Positions 35,501-43,783 are shown, counted from the stretch's first letter. The stretch: 64,000 nucleotides of DNA from an uncultured Bacteroidota bacterium (GCA_902774395.1 CACYIK010000001.1:1-64000), one strand, 5' to 3'. The notes: generated from the sequence alone by a model not told the origin. Translations and numbers: made by a program.

Positions 35501-37198
35501 ATGAACCTCACCAGCAATCTCAAAGGCGACCTCTTCGGCGGCATCACCGCCGGCATCGTCGCACTGCCCCTGGCTCTGGCCTTCGGTATACAGGCCTTCG
35601 GCGCCGTCCCCGGTGGCGCCTCCCTCGGCGCCTATGTGGGCCTCACCGGCGCCACGCTCCTCGGCTTCTTCGCCGCCCTTTTCGGCGGCACCCACAGCCA
35701 GATCTCCGGTCCTACGGGTCCCATGACCGTCATCACCGCCACCCTCGTGGGTGGCGTGGCAGGCACCGCCGCAGGCGGCGACTTCTCCACGGTGCTCCTC
35801 ACCATGGCCCTCGCTGCCATCTTCTGCGGTCTCTTCCAGATACTCTTCGGCATCATCAAGATCGGTAAGTACGTGCGCTACATCCCGTACCCCGTGCTCT
35901 CCGGCTTCATGAGCGGTATCGGCGTCATCATCATCCTGCAGCAGCTCTTCCCCCTGGTGGGCGGCGCCGGCAAAGGGTCGATGGTGGAGCAGCTCACCCA
36001 GCTGCCTGACGCCTTCGCGGCCACCAACGTCACAGCGCTCCTCCTCGGACTCGGCACCGTGGCCATCATCTACCTCTTCCCCTTGATTACCAAGAAGGTG
36101 CCGTCGACCCTCGTGGCACTCATCATCATGACCGTCGTGTCGCTCTTCCTCCCGGAAGGAACCTTCGGCACCATCGGCAAGATACCCTCGGGCATCCCCA
36201 TGCCCTTCTTCGCCAAGGAAGGCGTCAGCCTCGCCGGCCTCGACTGGGGCACCATCCTCGTCGCCGCCATCATCCCCGGTCTCACGCTGGCAGGCCTCGG
36301 CTCCATCGACACCCTGCTCACCTCCGTGGTGGCCGACAATATCACCAAGACCAAGCACGACAGCAACCGCGAGCTGATAGGACAGGGCATAGGCAACGCC
36401 GTGGCGGGCCTCTTCTGCGGCCTCCCCGGTGCCGGTGCCACCATGCGTACCGTCGTCAACGTCAAGAGCGGCGGCCGCACACAGCTCTCCGGCATGGTCC
36501 ACGCCCTCCTGCTGCTGGCCATCATGCTCGGCCTCGGCAGCGTGGTGCAGTACGTGCCCCTGTCGGTCCTCGCCGGCATCCTCCTCACCGTGGGTTGGGG
36601 CATCATCGACTTCAAGGGTTTCAAAGACTTGGTGAAAATTCCGCGCGCCGACGCCGTGGTGCTCATCGTCGTCTTCCTCGTCACCGTCTTCGTCGACCTC
36701 CTCACCGCCGTGGGCATCGGCATGGTCATCGCCTGCGTGCTCTTCATGAAACGCGCCTCCGACCTCGTCGAGGGCGGCTACAGCAGCCAGGAACTCACCA
36801 ACTTCGACAAGGAGAGCCCCTGGGACGACGAGCACGGCATGCCCGACACCGTGGCACACAAGATCTATGTCCAGCGCCTCAACGGCCCCATCTTCTTCGG
36901 CACCATCAACAAGTTCAAGGAGGTGATGAACACCGTCCCGCAGGACGCCAAGATCGTCATCATACGCATGCGCCTGGTGAGCTTTATGGACCAGAGCGGC
37001 CTCTACGCCATGGAGGAAGCCATCAAAGACCTCCAAGGCCGTGGCGTACAGGTCCTCATGACCATCATCCAGCCCCAGCCCATGTACATGCTCACCAAGA
37101 TGAACCTCATCCCCGACCTAGTCCCCGAAAACCACACCTTCAAAACCTTCGAGGAATGCACACAGTTCCTCCTCGAGGAACTGGAAAGTAAAAGGTAA
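35501..37198 (+). CDS. SulP family anion transporter with STAS domain
   Basis: A 565-residue membrane protein of the SLC26/SulP family. It has about 12-14 transmembrane segments; signatures are GIVALPLALAFGI, GTHSQISGPTGPMTV, GLPGAGATMRT and GILLTVGWGIID. The C-terminal STAS domain (about 455-555) has IYVQRLNGPIFFGTINKFKEV and KIVIIRMRLVSFMDQSGLYA. The family carries sulfate, bicarbonate or other anions, and sequence alone does not decide. Bicarbonate would suit a succinate-producing anaerobe; sulfate would suit the comB neighbour. It is in the same direction as comB with an 8-base gap. Confidence 0.92.
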   Translation: MNLTSNLKGDLFGGITAGIVALPLALAFGIQAFGAVPGGASLGAYVGLTGATLLGFFAALFGGTHSQISGPTGPMTVITATLVGGVAGTAAGGDFSTVLLTMALAAIFCGLFQILFGIIKIGKYVRYIPYPVLSGFMSGIGVIIILQQLFPLVGGAGKGSMVEQLTQLPDAFAATNVTALLLGLGTVAIIYLFPLITKKVPSTLVALIIMTVVSLFLPEGTFGTIGKIPSGIPMPFFAKEGVSLAGLDWGTILVAAIIPGLTLAGLGSIDTLLTSVVADNITKTKHDSNRELIGQGIGNAVAGLFCGLPGAGATMRTVVNVKSGGRTQLSGMVHALLLLAIMLGLGSVVQYVPLSVLAGILLTVGWGIIDFKGFKDLVKIPRADAVVLIVVFLVTVFVDLLTAVGIGMVIACVLFMKRASDLVEGGYSSQELTNFDKESPWDDEHGMPDTVAHKIYVQRLNGPIFFGTINKFKEVMNTVPQDAKIVIIRMRLVSFMDQSGLYAMEEAIKDLQGRGVQVLMTIIQPQPMYMLTKMNLIPDLVPENHTFKTFEECTQFLLEELESKR

Positions 37199-37223
37199 AA
37201 ACTAAAAAGTAAAAGGATAAGGT
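37187..37223. repeat. AAAAAGT/AAAAACT repeats, left arm around four-helix-bundle gene
   Basis: AAAGTAAAAGGTAAAAACTA and more units span the end of the SulP gene and the gap. They are inverted relative to the tract at 37590-37628. Confidence 0.7.
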
Positions 37224-37589
37224 ATGAAGGATAGTATACTGTATTCCAAAAGTATGGCTTTTGCGGTAAGATGCGTGAAATTTTACAAGTATCTTACCGA
37301 CGAAAAAAAGGAGTATGTACTAAGCAAGCAACTGCTTAGAAGTGGAACCAGTATAGGTGCCAATATCAGGGAAAGTAGATTCGCACAAAGCGAGGCTGAT
37401 TTTATCAGTAAGTTAAGTATTGCTCTAAAAGAGGCAGAAGAAACACAATATTGGATAGAATTGCTGTATAACTCGGAAATCATCACCGAAAACGAGTATC
37501 AGTCCATATATAGTGATTCGGGCGAAATGATTGCCCTACTGCTATCATCGTTGAAAACATATAAATCAAATAATATTAACATTGACTAA
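37224..37589 (+). CDS. Four-helix-bundle protein (23S rRNA intervening-sequence protein family)
   Basis: A 121-residue helical protein with the family pattern SMAFAVRCVKFYKYL, LLRSGTSIGANIRESRFAQS, DFISKLSIALKEAEETQYWI and LLYNSEII. Such proteins are encoded in 23S rRNA intervening sequences of some bacteria and also as stand-alone genes; the fold forms a pentamer and the function is unclear, possibly nucleic-acid binding. It is much more AT-rich than the genes on both sides and uses A/T-ending codons. It is flanked by inverted AAAAACT-type repeats, suggesting it arrived as a unit. There is no rRNA nearby. Confidence 0.88.
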   Translation: MKDSILYSKSMAFAVRCVKFYKYLTDEKKEYVLSKQLLRSGTSIGANIRESRFAQSEADFISKLSIALKEAEETQYWIELLYNSEIITENEYQSIYSDSGEMIALLLSSLKTYKSNNINID

Positions 37590-37630
37590 AAACCTTTTAG
37601 TTTTTAGTTTTTACTTTTTACTTTTAAGTT
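37590..37630. repeat. AGTTTTT/ACTTTTT repeats, right arm
   Basis: CCTTTTAGTTTTTAGTTTTT and ACTTTTTACTTTTA units, the reverse complement of the left arm at 37187-37223. They end directly before the yebC start. Confidence 0.7.
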
Positions 37631-38341
37631 ATGGGTCGAGCATTTGAATACCGTAAAGCACGAAAACTGAAACGTTGGGGCCACATGGCCCGCACCTTCA
37701 CCAAGATTGGTAAGGAAATCGAATTGGCCGTCCTCGCCGGCGGCCCCGATCCTTCGAGCAACCTCCGCCTGCGCCTGCTCATGCAGACCGCCAAGAGCGA
37801 GTCCATGCCCAAGGAGAACGTCGAACGCGCCATCAAGCGCGCCACCGAGAAGGACAAGTCGGCCTACAAAGAGGTCGTCTATGACGGCAAAGGCCCCCAC
37901 GGCGTAGCCGTCGTCGTCGAGACCGCCACCGACAACCCCACGCGCACCGTCGCCAACCTCCGCGCCGCCTTCGTGCGCGGCAAGGGCGAGCTCGGCACCA
38001 TGGGCATGAACGACTTCCTCTTCGAGCGCAAGTGCTCCTTCGTCGTCGCCTGGCGCGACGATATCGACATGGACGAGCTCGAACTCGAACTCATCGACTG
38101 CGACATCGACGAGGTGTTCCGCGACGAGGACGAGATACTCATCTACGCCGACTTCACCAACTACGGCCCCATCTCCAAGTTCCTCGAAGACAAAGGTCTC
38201 GAGATCAAGAGCTTCAAGTTCGAGCGCATCCCCCTCACCACCCGCGAACTCAGCGAGGAGGAGCAGGAGGACGTCAACGGCCTCCTCGAGCGCCTCGAGA
38301 ACGACGACGACGTCGTCAACGTCTTCCACAACATGGCGTAA
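37631..38341 (+). CDS. yebC: YebC/PmpR family protein
   Basis: A 236-residue three-domain protein of the YebC family, known as a DNA-binding regulator (PmpR) and, more recently, as a factor that helps ribosomes through polyproline stretches. Motifs: RWGHMARTFTKIGKEIELA, LRLLMQTAKSESMPKENVERAIKRA, YDGKGPHGVAVVVE and GTMGMNDFLF. Length is slightly below the usual 240-250. It is preceded by the right arm of the AGTTTTT repeats, and no clear promoter is visible. Confidence 0.95.
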   Translation: MGRAFEYRKARKLKRWGHMARTFTKIGKEIELAVLAGGPDPSSNLRLRLLMQTAKSESMPKENVERAIKRATEKDKSAYKEVVYDGKGPHGVAVVVETATDNPTRTVANLRAAFVRGKGELGTMGMNDFLFERKCSFVVAWRDDIDMDELELELIDCDIDEVFRDEDEILIYADFTNYGPISKFLEDKGLEIKSFKFERIPLTTRELSEEEQEDVNGLLERLENDDDVVNVFHNMA

Positions 38342-38377
38342 GGCGAGCGCAAAGGGAACTTAAAAAATGTTAATTTT

Positions 38378-38412
38378 GCCATATAACACACTGATACCGT
38401 GTGTTATATGGC
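38378..38412. other. Perfect 14-bp stem hairpin after yebC
   Basis: GCCATATAACACAC / GTGTGTTATATGGC with loop TGATACC. It lies 36 bases after the yebC stop. It lacks a T-run on either strand, so it is a poor rho-independent terminator; it may protect the mRNA end or be a protein site. Confidence 0.75.
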
Positions 38413-38427
38413 ATTATTTCGTATCTA

Positions 38428-38556
38428 ACTACCACGAAATCAGTATCATCACCGTACCAACACCGTATCAACTCCTACCCAACTCCTACCATGGTAGGAC
38501 TTGATACGGTGTTGGGTAGGAGTTGGTAGGGAGATGGTGCTGAGTATGTGGTAGTT
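38428..38556. other. Large quasi-palindrome (~130 bp)
   Basis: Outer arms AACTACCAC / GTGGTAGTT (38428-38436, 38548-38556) and inner perfect 15-bp arms CCAACACCGTATCAA / TTGATACGGTGTTGG (38457-38471, 38501-38515). The centre has CTCCTACC units and CCTACCATGGTAGG. No coding frame. Intergenic gap 38342-38792 otherwise holds the copy-4 element and the promoter of the next gene. Confidence 0.75.
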
Positions 38557-38642
38557 ATGTATGACTTATATGTAAGACGCTCTATTCTAGTTTATTATCT
38601 TTTTGAGGGGGGGTCATGGCGCTGTTGGGCGGCGGTAGGGGA

Positions 38643-38719
38643 GCCGTTAGGCAATTTAGCGTAATTAGCCTTACATTGACCTGTATGATAAATTAGTTTA
38701 ATTAGTTAAATTCGCCGTT
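38643..38719. mobile_element. Short element, copy 4 (left end missing)
   Basis: GCCGTTAGGCAATTTAGCG, TAATTAGCC, TTGACCTG and the terminal TTCGCCGTT match copy 2 closely. It lies just upstream of the WG-repeat gene promoter. Confidence 0.6.
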
Positions 38720-38748
38720 TTTTTTTTGGTCGTATCAAATTATTTACG

Positions 38749-38757
38749 TATATTTGC
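38749..38757 (+). promoter_or_regulatory. -7 box (TATATTTGC) for the WG-repeat gene
   Basis: TATATTTGC, about 36 bases upstream of ATG 38793; an AGGAGG-like AGGAGGAAAT lies before the start. Confidence 0.75.
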
Positions 38758-38792
38758 AAAATAAAACGTAATCAAATATAGGAGGAAATAAT

Positions 38793-40550
38793 ATGAAAAA
38801 ATCTCATTCATTGATACTTATGCTTTTTGTGGCGTTGGCGTTGCCGCTGGCGGCGCAGGAAATGCCGCACGGTGAGGCGGTGAAGTCTCCGACGCCTACC
38901 CCGCAAAAGCAGAAGAAGACCTGTGCCTATTGCGGCATAGAGATGCGCAATGTCACCTACCCGTGGATGCACTTCGAGTGGTGCCCCTACTATCGTGCGC
39001 AGAACACTGCGCCGAGCCGTCCGGCGGGTCCGACGTCGAAGCAGATTGTCGCCCAGGCTACCACCGAGGCCATCACCACCGCCATCGGGCAGAGCCTCGC
39101 CAACGATGTGAGCCGCGCCATCGACGAGTACGCTGCCAGCGCCTCGAAGGTCTATGTGAACAAGAACCCCGGCGAGTCGGCCGGCGAGAAGGGCCGCTAT
39201 GTGGTGGGTGTCGACGAGCTGTCGCTGTCGAAAAAGGTGGGTGTCTATGACAACACGTACCGCACGTGGAAACTCAAAGCCAAATATAAAGACCTCCGCC
39301 TGCTGGGCATGGACGCCGCCATCGCCGTCAAAGGCGACAAGGTGGGTCTTATCGACTGGTGGTCGGATAGGGAAGTGGTGCCTTTCGAGTACGACATCTG
39401 GTCGTTCGAGCGCAACTGCTACTTCGCCGCCCTGGGCCGCTACACCGGCACGGAGCGCAATCCTTCGATTGCCGAGATTAGAAAACATTCGCTGTGGGGC
39501 GTGTGGGACGACAAAGGCAAGAATATCGTCCCCGTGGAGTATGACAGCATCCAGTACTGCTCGCTCCAGTATGGCGACAAGTGGGTGCTCTCCCTCACGG
39601 TCTTCAAGAACGGCATGAAGGGCTTGTGCGACTATGACGGTGTGCTGGTGCTGAAACCCGAGTACAGCTGGGTGTCGGGCGTGAGGAAGGTGCAGGGCGA
39701 CTACTGCATCGGCGCGCAGCGCGACAGGCTCTGCGGCCTCTATGATGCCGCCGGCAAGGCGCTGACGGAGCACAAATACCCCTGGATGAGTGTGCAGACC
39801 TATGGTGTCGTGGCCCGCGAGCAGGGCAGGGGCACCTATGGCATGCTCGACGGCAAGGGCCGTACGGTCATCCCCTTCGAGTTTGATACCCTCCGCTATT
39901 TCGACGCTGTCGACTCGGTGCGCCGCAAGATAGGCGTGTCGCAGCTCGTGGCGGTGGAGAAGAACGGCCAGTGGGGCGTCAGGAGCATCTTCGGACAGGA
40001 GATACTGAAGGTGCGCTACCCCAAGGATTTCCGCGCCTTGAACCTCGCCATGGCACGTGTGACAGACTATTCCTATAGCTGGTACCTGCGCAAGCGCGCT
40101 GCCCAGATTATCGACACCAAGGGCGAGTTCGAGACCACGGCCGAGTTCGAGGCCCGCAAGAAAGACCCCGCCGTGCAGCAGAACTTCTTGGAGAACGAGC
40201 TGAAAGACGCCGACCGCGACTTCCTGAAGCAGCAGGTGGCGCGTCAGAAGATCAGCCTCCTGCTCGGCGAGTACAATGCCGACCAGGGCTGCTTCAAGAT
40301 CATCACCCCGGGCTATACGGAGAACAGCTACCAGCTGTATATCAAGCGCGAGGACGCCAAGCAGTTCAAGGAGTCGTTCGGTGCCATGAAGGAGGCCTCG
40401 GCCGCCAGCGTCAAGCTCTTCGTCCACGACGACGCGCTGGCAGTGGCATGGATACAGTTCGTGATGCCCGACGGCCGCACCTACGACTACATCCATCCCG
40501 CCCTGGAGGACTACGACGGCAAGGCGTATTCGATTGACGAGTTGAAATAG
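38793..40550 (+). CDS. Secreted WG-repeat protein with N-terminal CxxC-HxxxC motif
   Basis: A 585-residue predicted periplasmic or outer-membrane-associated protein. The signal peptide (about 1-21) ends LPLAAQ. Residues 44-66 contain CAYCGIEMRNVTYPWMHFEWC, a C-x2-C...H-x3-C arrangement that could bind zinc. Residues about 150-405 hold WG/KWG-type beta repeats: DLWGV-like SLWGVWDDKGKNIVPVEYDS, GMKGLCDYDGVLVLKPEYSW, GTYGMLDGKGRTVIPFEFDT and GQWGVRSIFGQEIL. The C-terminal ~170 residues begin with an E/K-rich helical stretch (TAEFEARKKDP) and are not recognised. WG-repeat proteins are common in Bacteroidota; function is unknown. A strong Shine-Dalgarno sequence precedes the start. The next gene is an outer-membrane barrel protein 49 bases downstream. 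Confidence 0.8.
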   Translation: MKKSHSLILMLFVALALPLAAQEMPHGEAVKSPTPTPQKQKKTCAYCGIEMRNVTYPWMHFEWCPYYRAQNTAPSRPAGPTSKQIVAQATTEAITTAIGQSLANDVSRAIDEYAASASKVYVNKNPGESAGEKGRYVVGVDELSLSKKVGVYDNTYRTWKLKAKYKDLRLLGMDAAIAVKGDKVGLIDWWSDREVVPFEYDIWSFERNCYFAALGRYTGTERNPSIAEIRKHSLWGVWDDKGKNIVPVEYDSIQYCSLQYGDKWVLSLTVFKNGMKGLCDYDGVLVLKPEYSWVSGVRKVQGDYCIGAQRDRLCGLYDAAGKALTEHKYPWMSVQTYGVVAREQGRGTYGMLDGKGRTVIPFEFDTLRYFDAVDSVRRKIGVSQLVAVEKNGQWGVRSIFGQEILKVRYPKDFRALNLAMARVTDYSYSWYLRKRAAQIIDTKGEFETTAEFEARKKDPAVQQNFLENELKDADRDFLKQQVARQKISLLLGEYNADQGCFKIITPGYTENSYQLYIKREDAKQFKESFGAMKEASAASVKLFVHDDALAVAWIQFVMPDGRTYDYIHPALEDYDGKAYSIDELK

Positions 40551-40599
40551 TGTAGGCCTGTAGCAGTCAAGTGTTTAACATTTAAGAATTAGGATTGTT

Positions 40600-41331
40600 A
40601 TGAAGAATATGATAAAAGTGGCGATGCTGGCAGTGGTGCTGTTGTGTGGCGCCAAGGCTTCCGCCCAATATATGATGGGGTCGTCGCGCCCCAATCACAT
40701 GGTGATCGACTACCGCCGTCCGGGCATGATAGGTTTCGACCTCGGCTACACTTGGTCTCCCATGGACCGCACGGGTGGCAACACCGTGATACAGCCTAAC
40801 GGCGTCAGTGGCTTCAACGTAGGCCTCAGCATGGACATCCCCATATCAAGATATCTGGACCTCGTCGTCCGTGTCCCTTACTATACCTGGAACGGCTACA
40901 AGCTCAACGAGGGCGGCAACGTGAGGCTGGCTGACGGCAGTGGCTACGTGACCATCAAGTCGGAGTCGTCCACCGTACACACCCTCACGCTGGTGGCGAT
41001 GGGAATGAATGTCTATCCCTTCCGCAAGAGCTTTTATATCGGTGGCTATTTCTCCCTAGGCTTCAACTTCTTCAACCGCAAAGGCTACTCCGAAGAGAAC
41101 CAGCAGGGTACGGAGTACGACCTCGATATCAACGGTTTCAACATGCATATCGACATGGGCTTTGAAACGGGCCTCAATATCGCCGACAAATTTGTCGTCT
41201 ATGGCCGCTGGGGCTTGGGTCTGTATCCGTTGACCGACGAGGAAGACCGCGGAGGTTACAATATGGCGGCAATCTACCCGATGTATCTGCAGGTCGGCCT
41301 GCGCATACCCTTCTTCAACGAGCGTATGTGA
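40600..41331 (+). CDS. Outer-membrane beta-barrel protein
   Basis: A 243-residue protein with a signal peptide (about 1-23, ending AKASAQ) and alternating beta strands that end in the aromatic C-terminal strand YPMYLQVGLRIPFFNERM. Internal strands such as MIGFDLGYTWSP, GFNVGLSMDIPI and FYIGGYFSLGFNFF support a small porin-like or OmpW/OmpX-size barrel. It is probably co-transcribed with the WG-repeat gene. Ligand and function unknown. Confidence 0.75.
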   Translation: MKNMIKVAMLAVVLLCGAKASAQYMMGSSRPNHMVIDYRRPGMIGFDLGYTWSPMDRTGGNTVIQPNGVSGFNVGLSMDIPISRYLDLVVRVPYYTWNGYKLNEGGNVRLADGSGYVTIKSESSTVHTLTLVAMGMNVYPFRKSFYIGGYFSLGFNFFNRKGYSEENQQGTEYDLDINGFNMHIDMGFETGLNIADKFVVYGRWGLGLYPLTDEEDRGGYNMAAIYPMYLQVGLRIPFFNERM

Positions 41332-41442
41332 TAGCGGAAGGAAGACTTTTTTTCGGGCTCTAAGATAAATATTTGTAGGCATTTGCATCCTGTGGTGAAA
41401 ATATTTTTTTCGGAGAGTAACAATTATGTCGCAAATTATTCG

Positions 41443-41451
41443 TATCTTTGC
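41443..41451 (+). promoter_or_regulatory. -7 box (TATCTTTGC) for the 41488-rsmD operon
   Basis: TATCTTTGC, about 37 bases upstream of ATG 41488. Confidence 0.75.
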
Positions 41452-41487
41452 ACCCGATTTTAGAGTGTAAAAAAAAGAAACAACAAT

Positions 41488-42216
41488 ATGAAAGTAAGAC
41501 CCATCATTCAAATTCTGCTGGCCTTCGTCATCGTGGGCCTTGGCTGGCTGGTTTTCTCCAGCATCAAGAAACCTCTTGATTTCGAGAATGAATTTGTCAA
41601 GCGTCGCGACGCCTGCGCAGAGAAACTCAAAAACATCCGCACCCTCGAGGAGGCCTACAAGACCACCTATGGCTGCTATGCCAGTGACTTCAACACCCTC
41701 TTCAACCGTCTGATGAACGAGGACAGCATGCGCGTGGTCAGCAAGCAGATCAACTATTCTGCCATCCCCGCCGATGTCGACATCAACGAGGTGCCTGAGA
41801 GCGAGCAGATCAAGAAAGGCTACATGGTCAAGAAGGAAATCTTCGTGAACCCCATCGAGAAGCTCCGCGCCGACAGCGCCCTGATGATTACCGATGCGCA
41901 GACCGGCAAGCGCCGTTTCCTCACCGACCAGGAGATCCTCGACCTCCGCTATGTGCCCTATCCCCTGGGCAGCAAGGATGAGTTCGAGCTCTACGCCTCG
42001 AAGCTCGACAAGAGCGGCTTCATGGTGCCGGTGTTCCTCTGCCAGGTTTCCTTCGACGTGCTGCTGAAGGACCTCCAGGACAAGTATGAGGACCTCATCA
42101 TGCGCAAGAAAGCCGACCTCGACGCCAGAACACAGGCCAACCCCTCCAATCCGCAGTATGCCGGCTGGAAGGTGGGCGACACCCTGCAGGCGATTACCGA
42201 TGGTAACTTCGAATAA
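41488..42216 (+). CDS. Single-pass membrane protein of unknown function
   Basis: A 242-residue protein with one N-terminal transmembrane helix (about 6-25, IIQILLAFVIVGLGWLVFSS) and a soluble domain, probably periplasmic. It contains FVKRRDACAEKLKNIRTLEEAYKTTYG, which recalls the stretch after the helix of pilin-like and secretion-system proteins that sample repeated short helices, but there is no prepilin site. It leads an operon with the DUF3822 gene (8-base gap) and rsmD. I do not recognise the family. Confidence 0.7.
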   Translation: MKVRPIIQILLAFVIVGLGWLVFSSIKKPLDFENEFVKRRDACAEKLKNIRTLEEAYKTTYGCYASDFNTLFNRLMNEDSMRVVSKQINYSAIPADVDINEVPESEQIKKGYMVKKEIFVNPIEKLRADSALMITDAQTGKRRFLTDQEILDLRYVPYPLGSKDEFELYASKLDKSGFMVPVFLCQVSFDVLLKDLQDKYEDLIMRKKADLDARTQANPSNPQYAGWKVGDTLQAITDGNFE

Positions 42217-42224
42217 TAAACCCT

Positions 42225-43043
42225 ATGTCGTATAGAAGCAAAACTCTGATTGTTACCGAGAACGAGTTTGCTCCCAGCGAAAAGAGATTATCCATTTGCC
42301 TTCGGACGAATGGATTTTCTTTTTCGGAGCTCACCGACTCGGGAGTGCTGCTGACCTTCGGCGAGGCCGAGGGCGTGCATGCCGGCTCGATGACGGGCAT
42401 CATGGCCGACGTGAAGGCGTTCTTCAGCACCGTGGGCATCCGTGCCTTGGGCTACCGCTCGATGGAGCTCGTGCTGCTGAGCAACGAGAGCGTCTGGGTG
42501 CCCGACGAGCTTTATAGTGCCGCCTCCAACCGCCAGTACCTGAAGCTCGTCGGCAGTGAGGCCATCACGCTGATGACGGCGCCCTGCAAGGCGCTGGCTT
42601 CCACGGCGGTCTTCGCCGCCTCCGACGCCATGGCTATGGCCTTCAAGGTGGCGCTGCCCGGCCTGACGGTGGTCAACCAGCATGTCAAGCTGGCCTCCAT
42701 GGGTCTGGAGAAGCGCAGCGACAAACACCCGTTGCTGCTCACCCACTGGCGCGAGAAGGTGATAGACTTCGCCGCCTTCCGCGACGGCCACTATATCTAT
42801 GGCAACACCATCCCCTTCAAAGACGACAACGAGGCGCTGTTCCACACCCTCGAGGTGCTGAAGAGCTTCGGCCTCGAGAACGCCAATACCGAGCTGCTGA
42901 TGTGTGGCGAGGTGGGACGCGAACGCTTCGCCATGCTGCGACCCTACTTCCCCGTGGCTACCCTCTATACGGGCCGTCACACCTCCTTCCTCAATCCCGC
43001 CTTCAAGACTTTGCACACCTATAGGAATGCGTTGATTCTTTAA
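42225..43043 (+). CDS. DUF3822 family protein
   Basis: A 272-residue cytosolic protein of the DUF3822 family, found in Bacteroidota almost always next to rsmD. Features: LSICLRTNGFSFSELTD, ELVLLSNESVWVPDELY, HPLLLTHWREKVIDFAAFRDGHYIYGN and ELLMCGEVG. The two-lobed pattern resembles actin/hexokinase-type ATPase folds of pilus-assembly (PilM-like) proteins, but I cannot confirm this. It lies between the 41488 gene and rsmD. Function unknown. Confidence 0.85.
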   Translation: MSYRSKTLIVTENEFAPSEKRLSICLRTNGFSFSELTDSGVLLTFGEAEGVHAGSMTGIMADVKAFFSTVGIRALGYRSMELVLLSNESVWVPDELYSAASNRQYLKLVGSEAITLMTAPCKALASTAVFAASDAMAMAFKVALPGLTVVNQHVKLASMGLEKRSDKHPLLLTHWREKVIDFAAFRDGHYIYGNTIPFKDDNEALFHTLEVLKSFGLENANTELLMCGEVGRERFAMLRPYFPVATLYTGRHTSFLNPAFKTLHTYRNALIL

Positions 43044-43045
43044 TG

Positions 43046-43084
43046 TAGTTAAGAAGTTAAGTAGTTAAGAAGTTAAGCCAAATG
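43046..43084. repeat. GTAGTTAAGAAGTTAAG repeats ending in the rsmD start codon
   Basis: The last 24 bases (43061-43084; begins GTAGTTAAGAAG, ends GCCAAATG) are identical to 59972-59995, and to the reverse complement of 44805-44828. The ATG of the module is the rsmD start. Confidence 0.85.
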
Positions 43085-43624
43085 CGTATAATCGCTGGAA
43101 CACTCAAGGGACGTCGTCTCAACCCGCCTGCCAATTTGCCGGTGCGTCCTACCACCGACATGGCACGCGAGGGGCTGTTCAATATCCTGAACAACTATGT
43201 GGACTTTGAGGACTGCACGGTGATGGACCTCTTTGCCGGCACGGGAGCCATGTCGATAGAGTTCATCTCTCGCGGCGTGCGCGAGGTCACCTCCATCGAC
43301 ATCAACAACGCCTGTACCGACTATATCAAGTCGGAGGCGCAGCGCCTGGAGCTGCGGAACCTGCGTGTGGTGCGTGCCGATGTGTTCGACCTGCTGAAAA
43401 GGGCCAACCGCAAGTTCGACATCGTCTTTGCCGACCCGCCCTACGCCATCGAGGGGCTGGAGACACTGCCCGACCTGGTGTTCGAGCACCAGCTGCTCAA
43501 CGAGGACGGCATCTTCATCCTCGAGCATCCGCGCGAGTACAGCTTCGAGGAGCATCCCCACTTCTGGCAGCACCGCAACTACGGCAAGGTCAACTTCACG
43601 TTCTTCGCAATGAAATTAGATTAA
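43082..43624 (+). CDS. rsmD: 16S rRNA (guanine966-N2)-methyltransferase
   Basis: A 180-residue SAM-dependent methyltransferase for G966 of 16S rRNA. Motifs: RIIAGTLKGRRL, RPTTDMAREGLFNIL, SAM-binding MDLFAGTGAMSIE and the catalytic DPPY at 118-121 (FADPPYAIEGL). Length is normal. Its start codon is supplied by the GTAGTTA repeat module, and no Shine-Dalgarno sequence is evident, so translation may depend on coupling with the upstream gene or on the AT-rich leader. Confidence 0.96.
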   Translation: MRIIAGTLKGRRLNPPANLPVRPTTDMAREGLFNILNNYVDFEDCTVMDLFAGTGAMSIEFISRGVREVTSIDINNACTDYIKSEAQRLELRNLRVVRADVFDLLKRANRKFDIVFADPPYAIEGLETLPDLVFEHQLLNEDGIFILEHPREYSFEEHPHFWQHRNYGKVNFTFFAMKLD

Positions 43625-43635
43625 TTAGGAATATG

Positions 43636-43770
43636 GTAGTTAAAGTAGTTAAATGTAGTTAAAGTAGTTAAAGGACAAATGAAAGGCATGTTCGTTGCTG
43701 GTGCTATTGTCCTTTAACTACTAGCGAGCGTAGCGAGCGATAACTACCTTTAACGTCTTTAACTACCCCC
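43636..43770. repeat. GTAGTTA arrays in inverted orientation before purC
   Basis: Left: GTAGTTAAA units (43636-43672). Right: TTTAACTAC units (43711-43770), interrupted by TAGCGAGCGTAGCGAGCGA. The inner arms GTAGTTAAAGGACAA (43664-43678) and TTGTCCTTTAACTAC (43707-43721) are a perfect 15-bp inverted repeat around a 28-base core. Confidence 0.85.
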
Positions 43771-43783
43771 AAAAACAATATAT

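Noticed and set aside
38378..38412. Rho-independent terminator for yebC
   Set aside because: The stem is strong but there is no T-run on either side, so I list it as a hairpin of unknown role.
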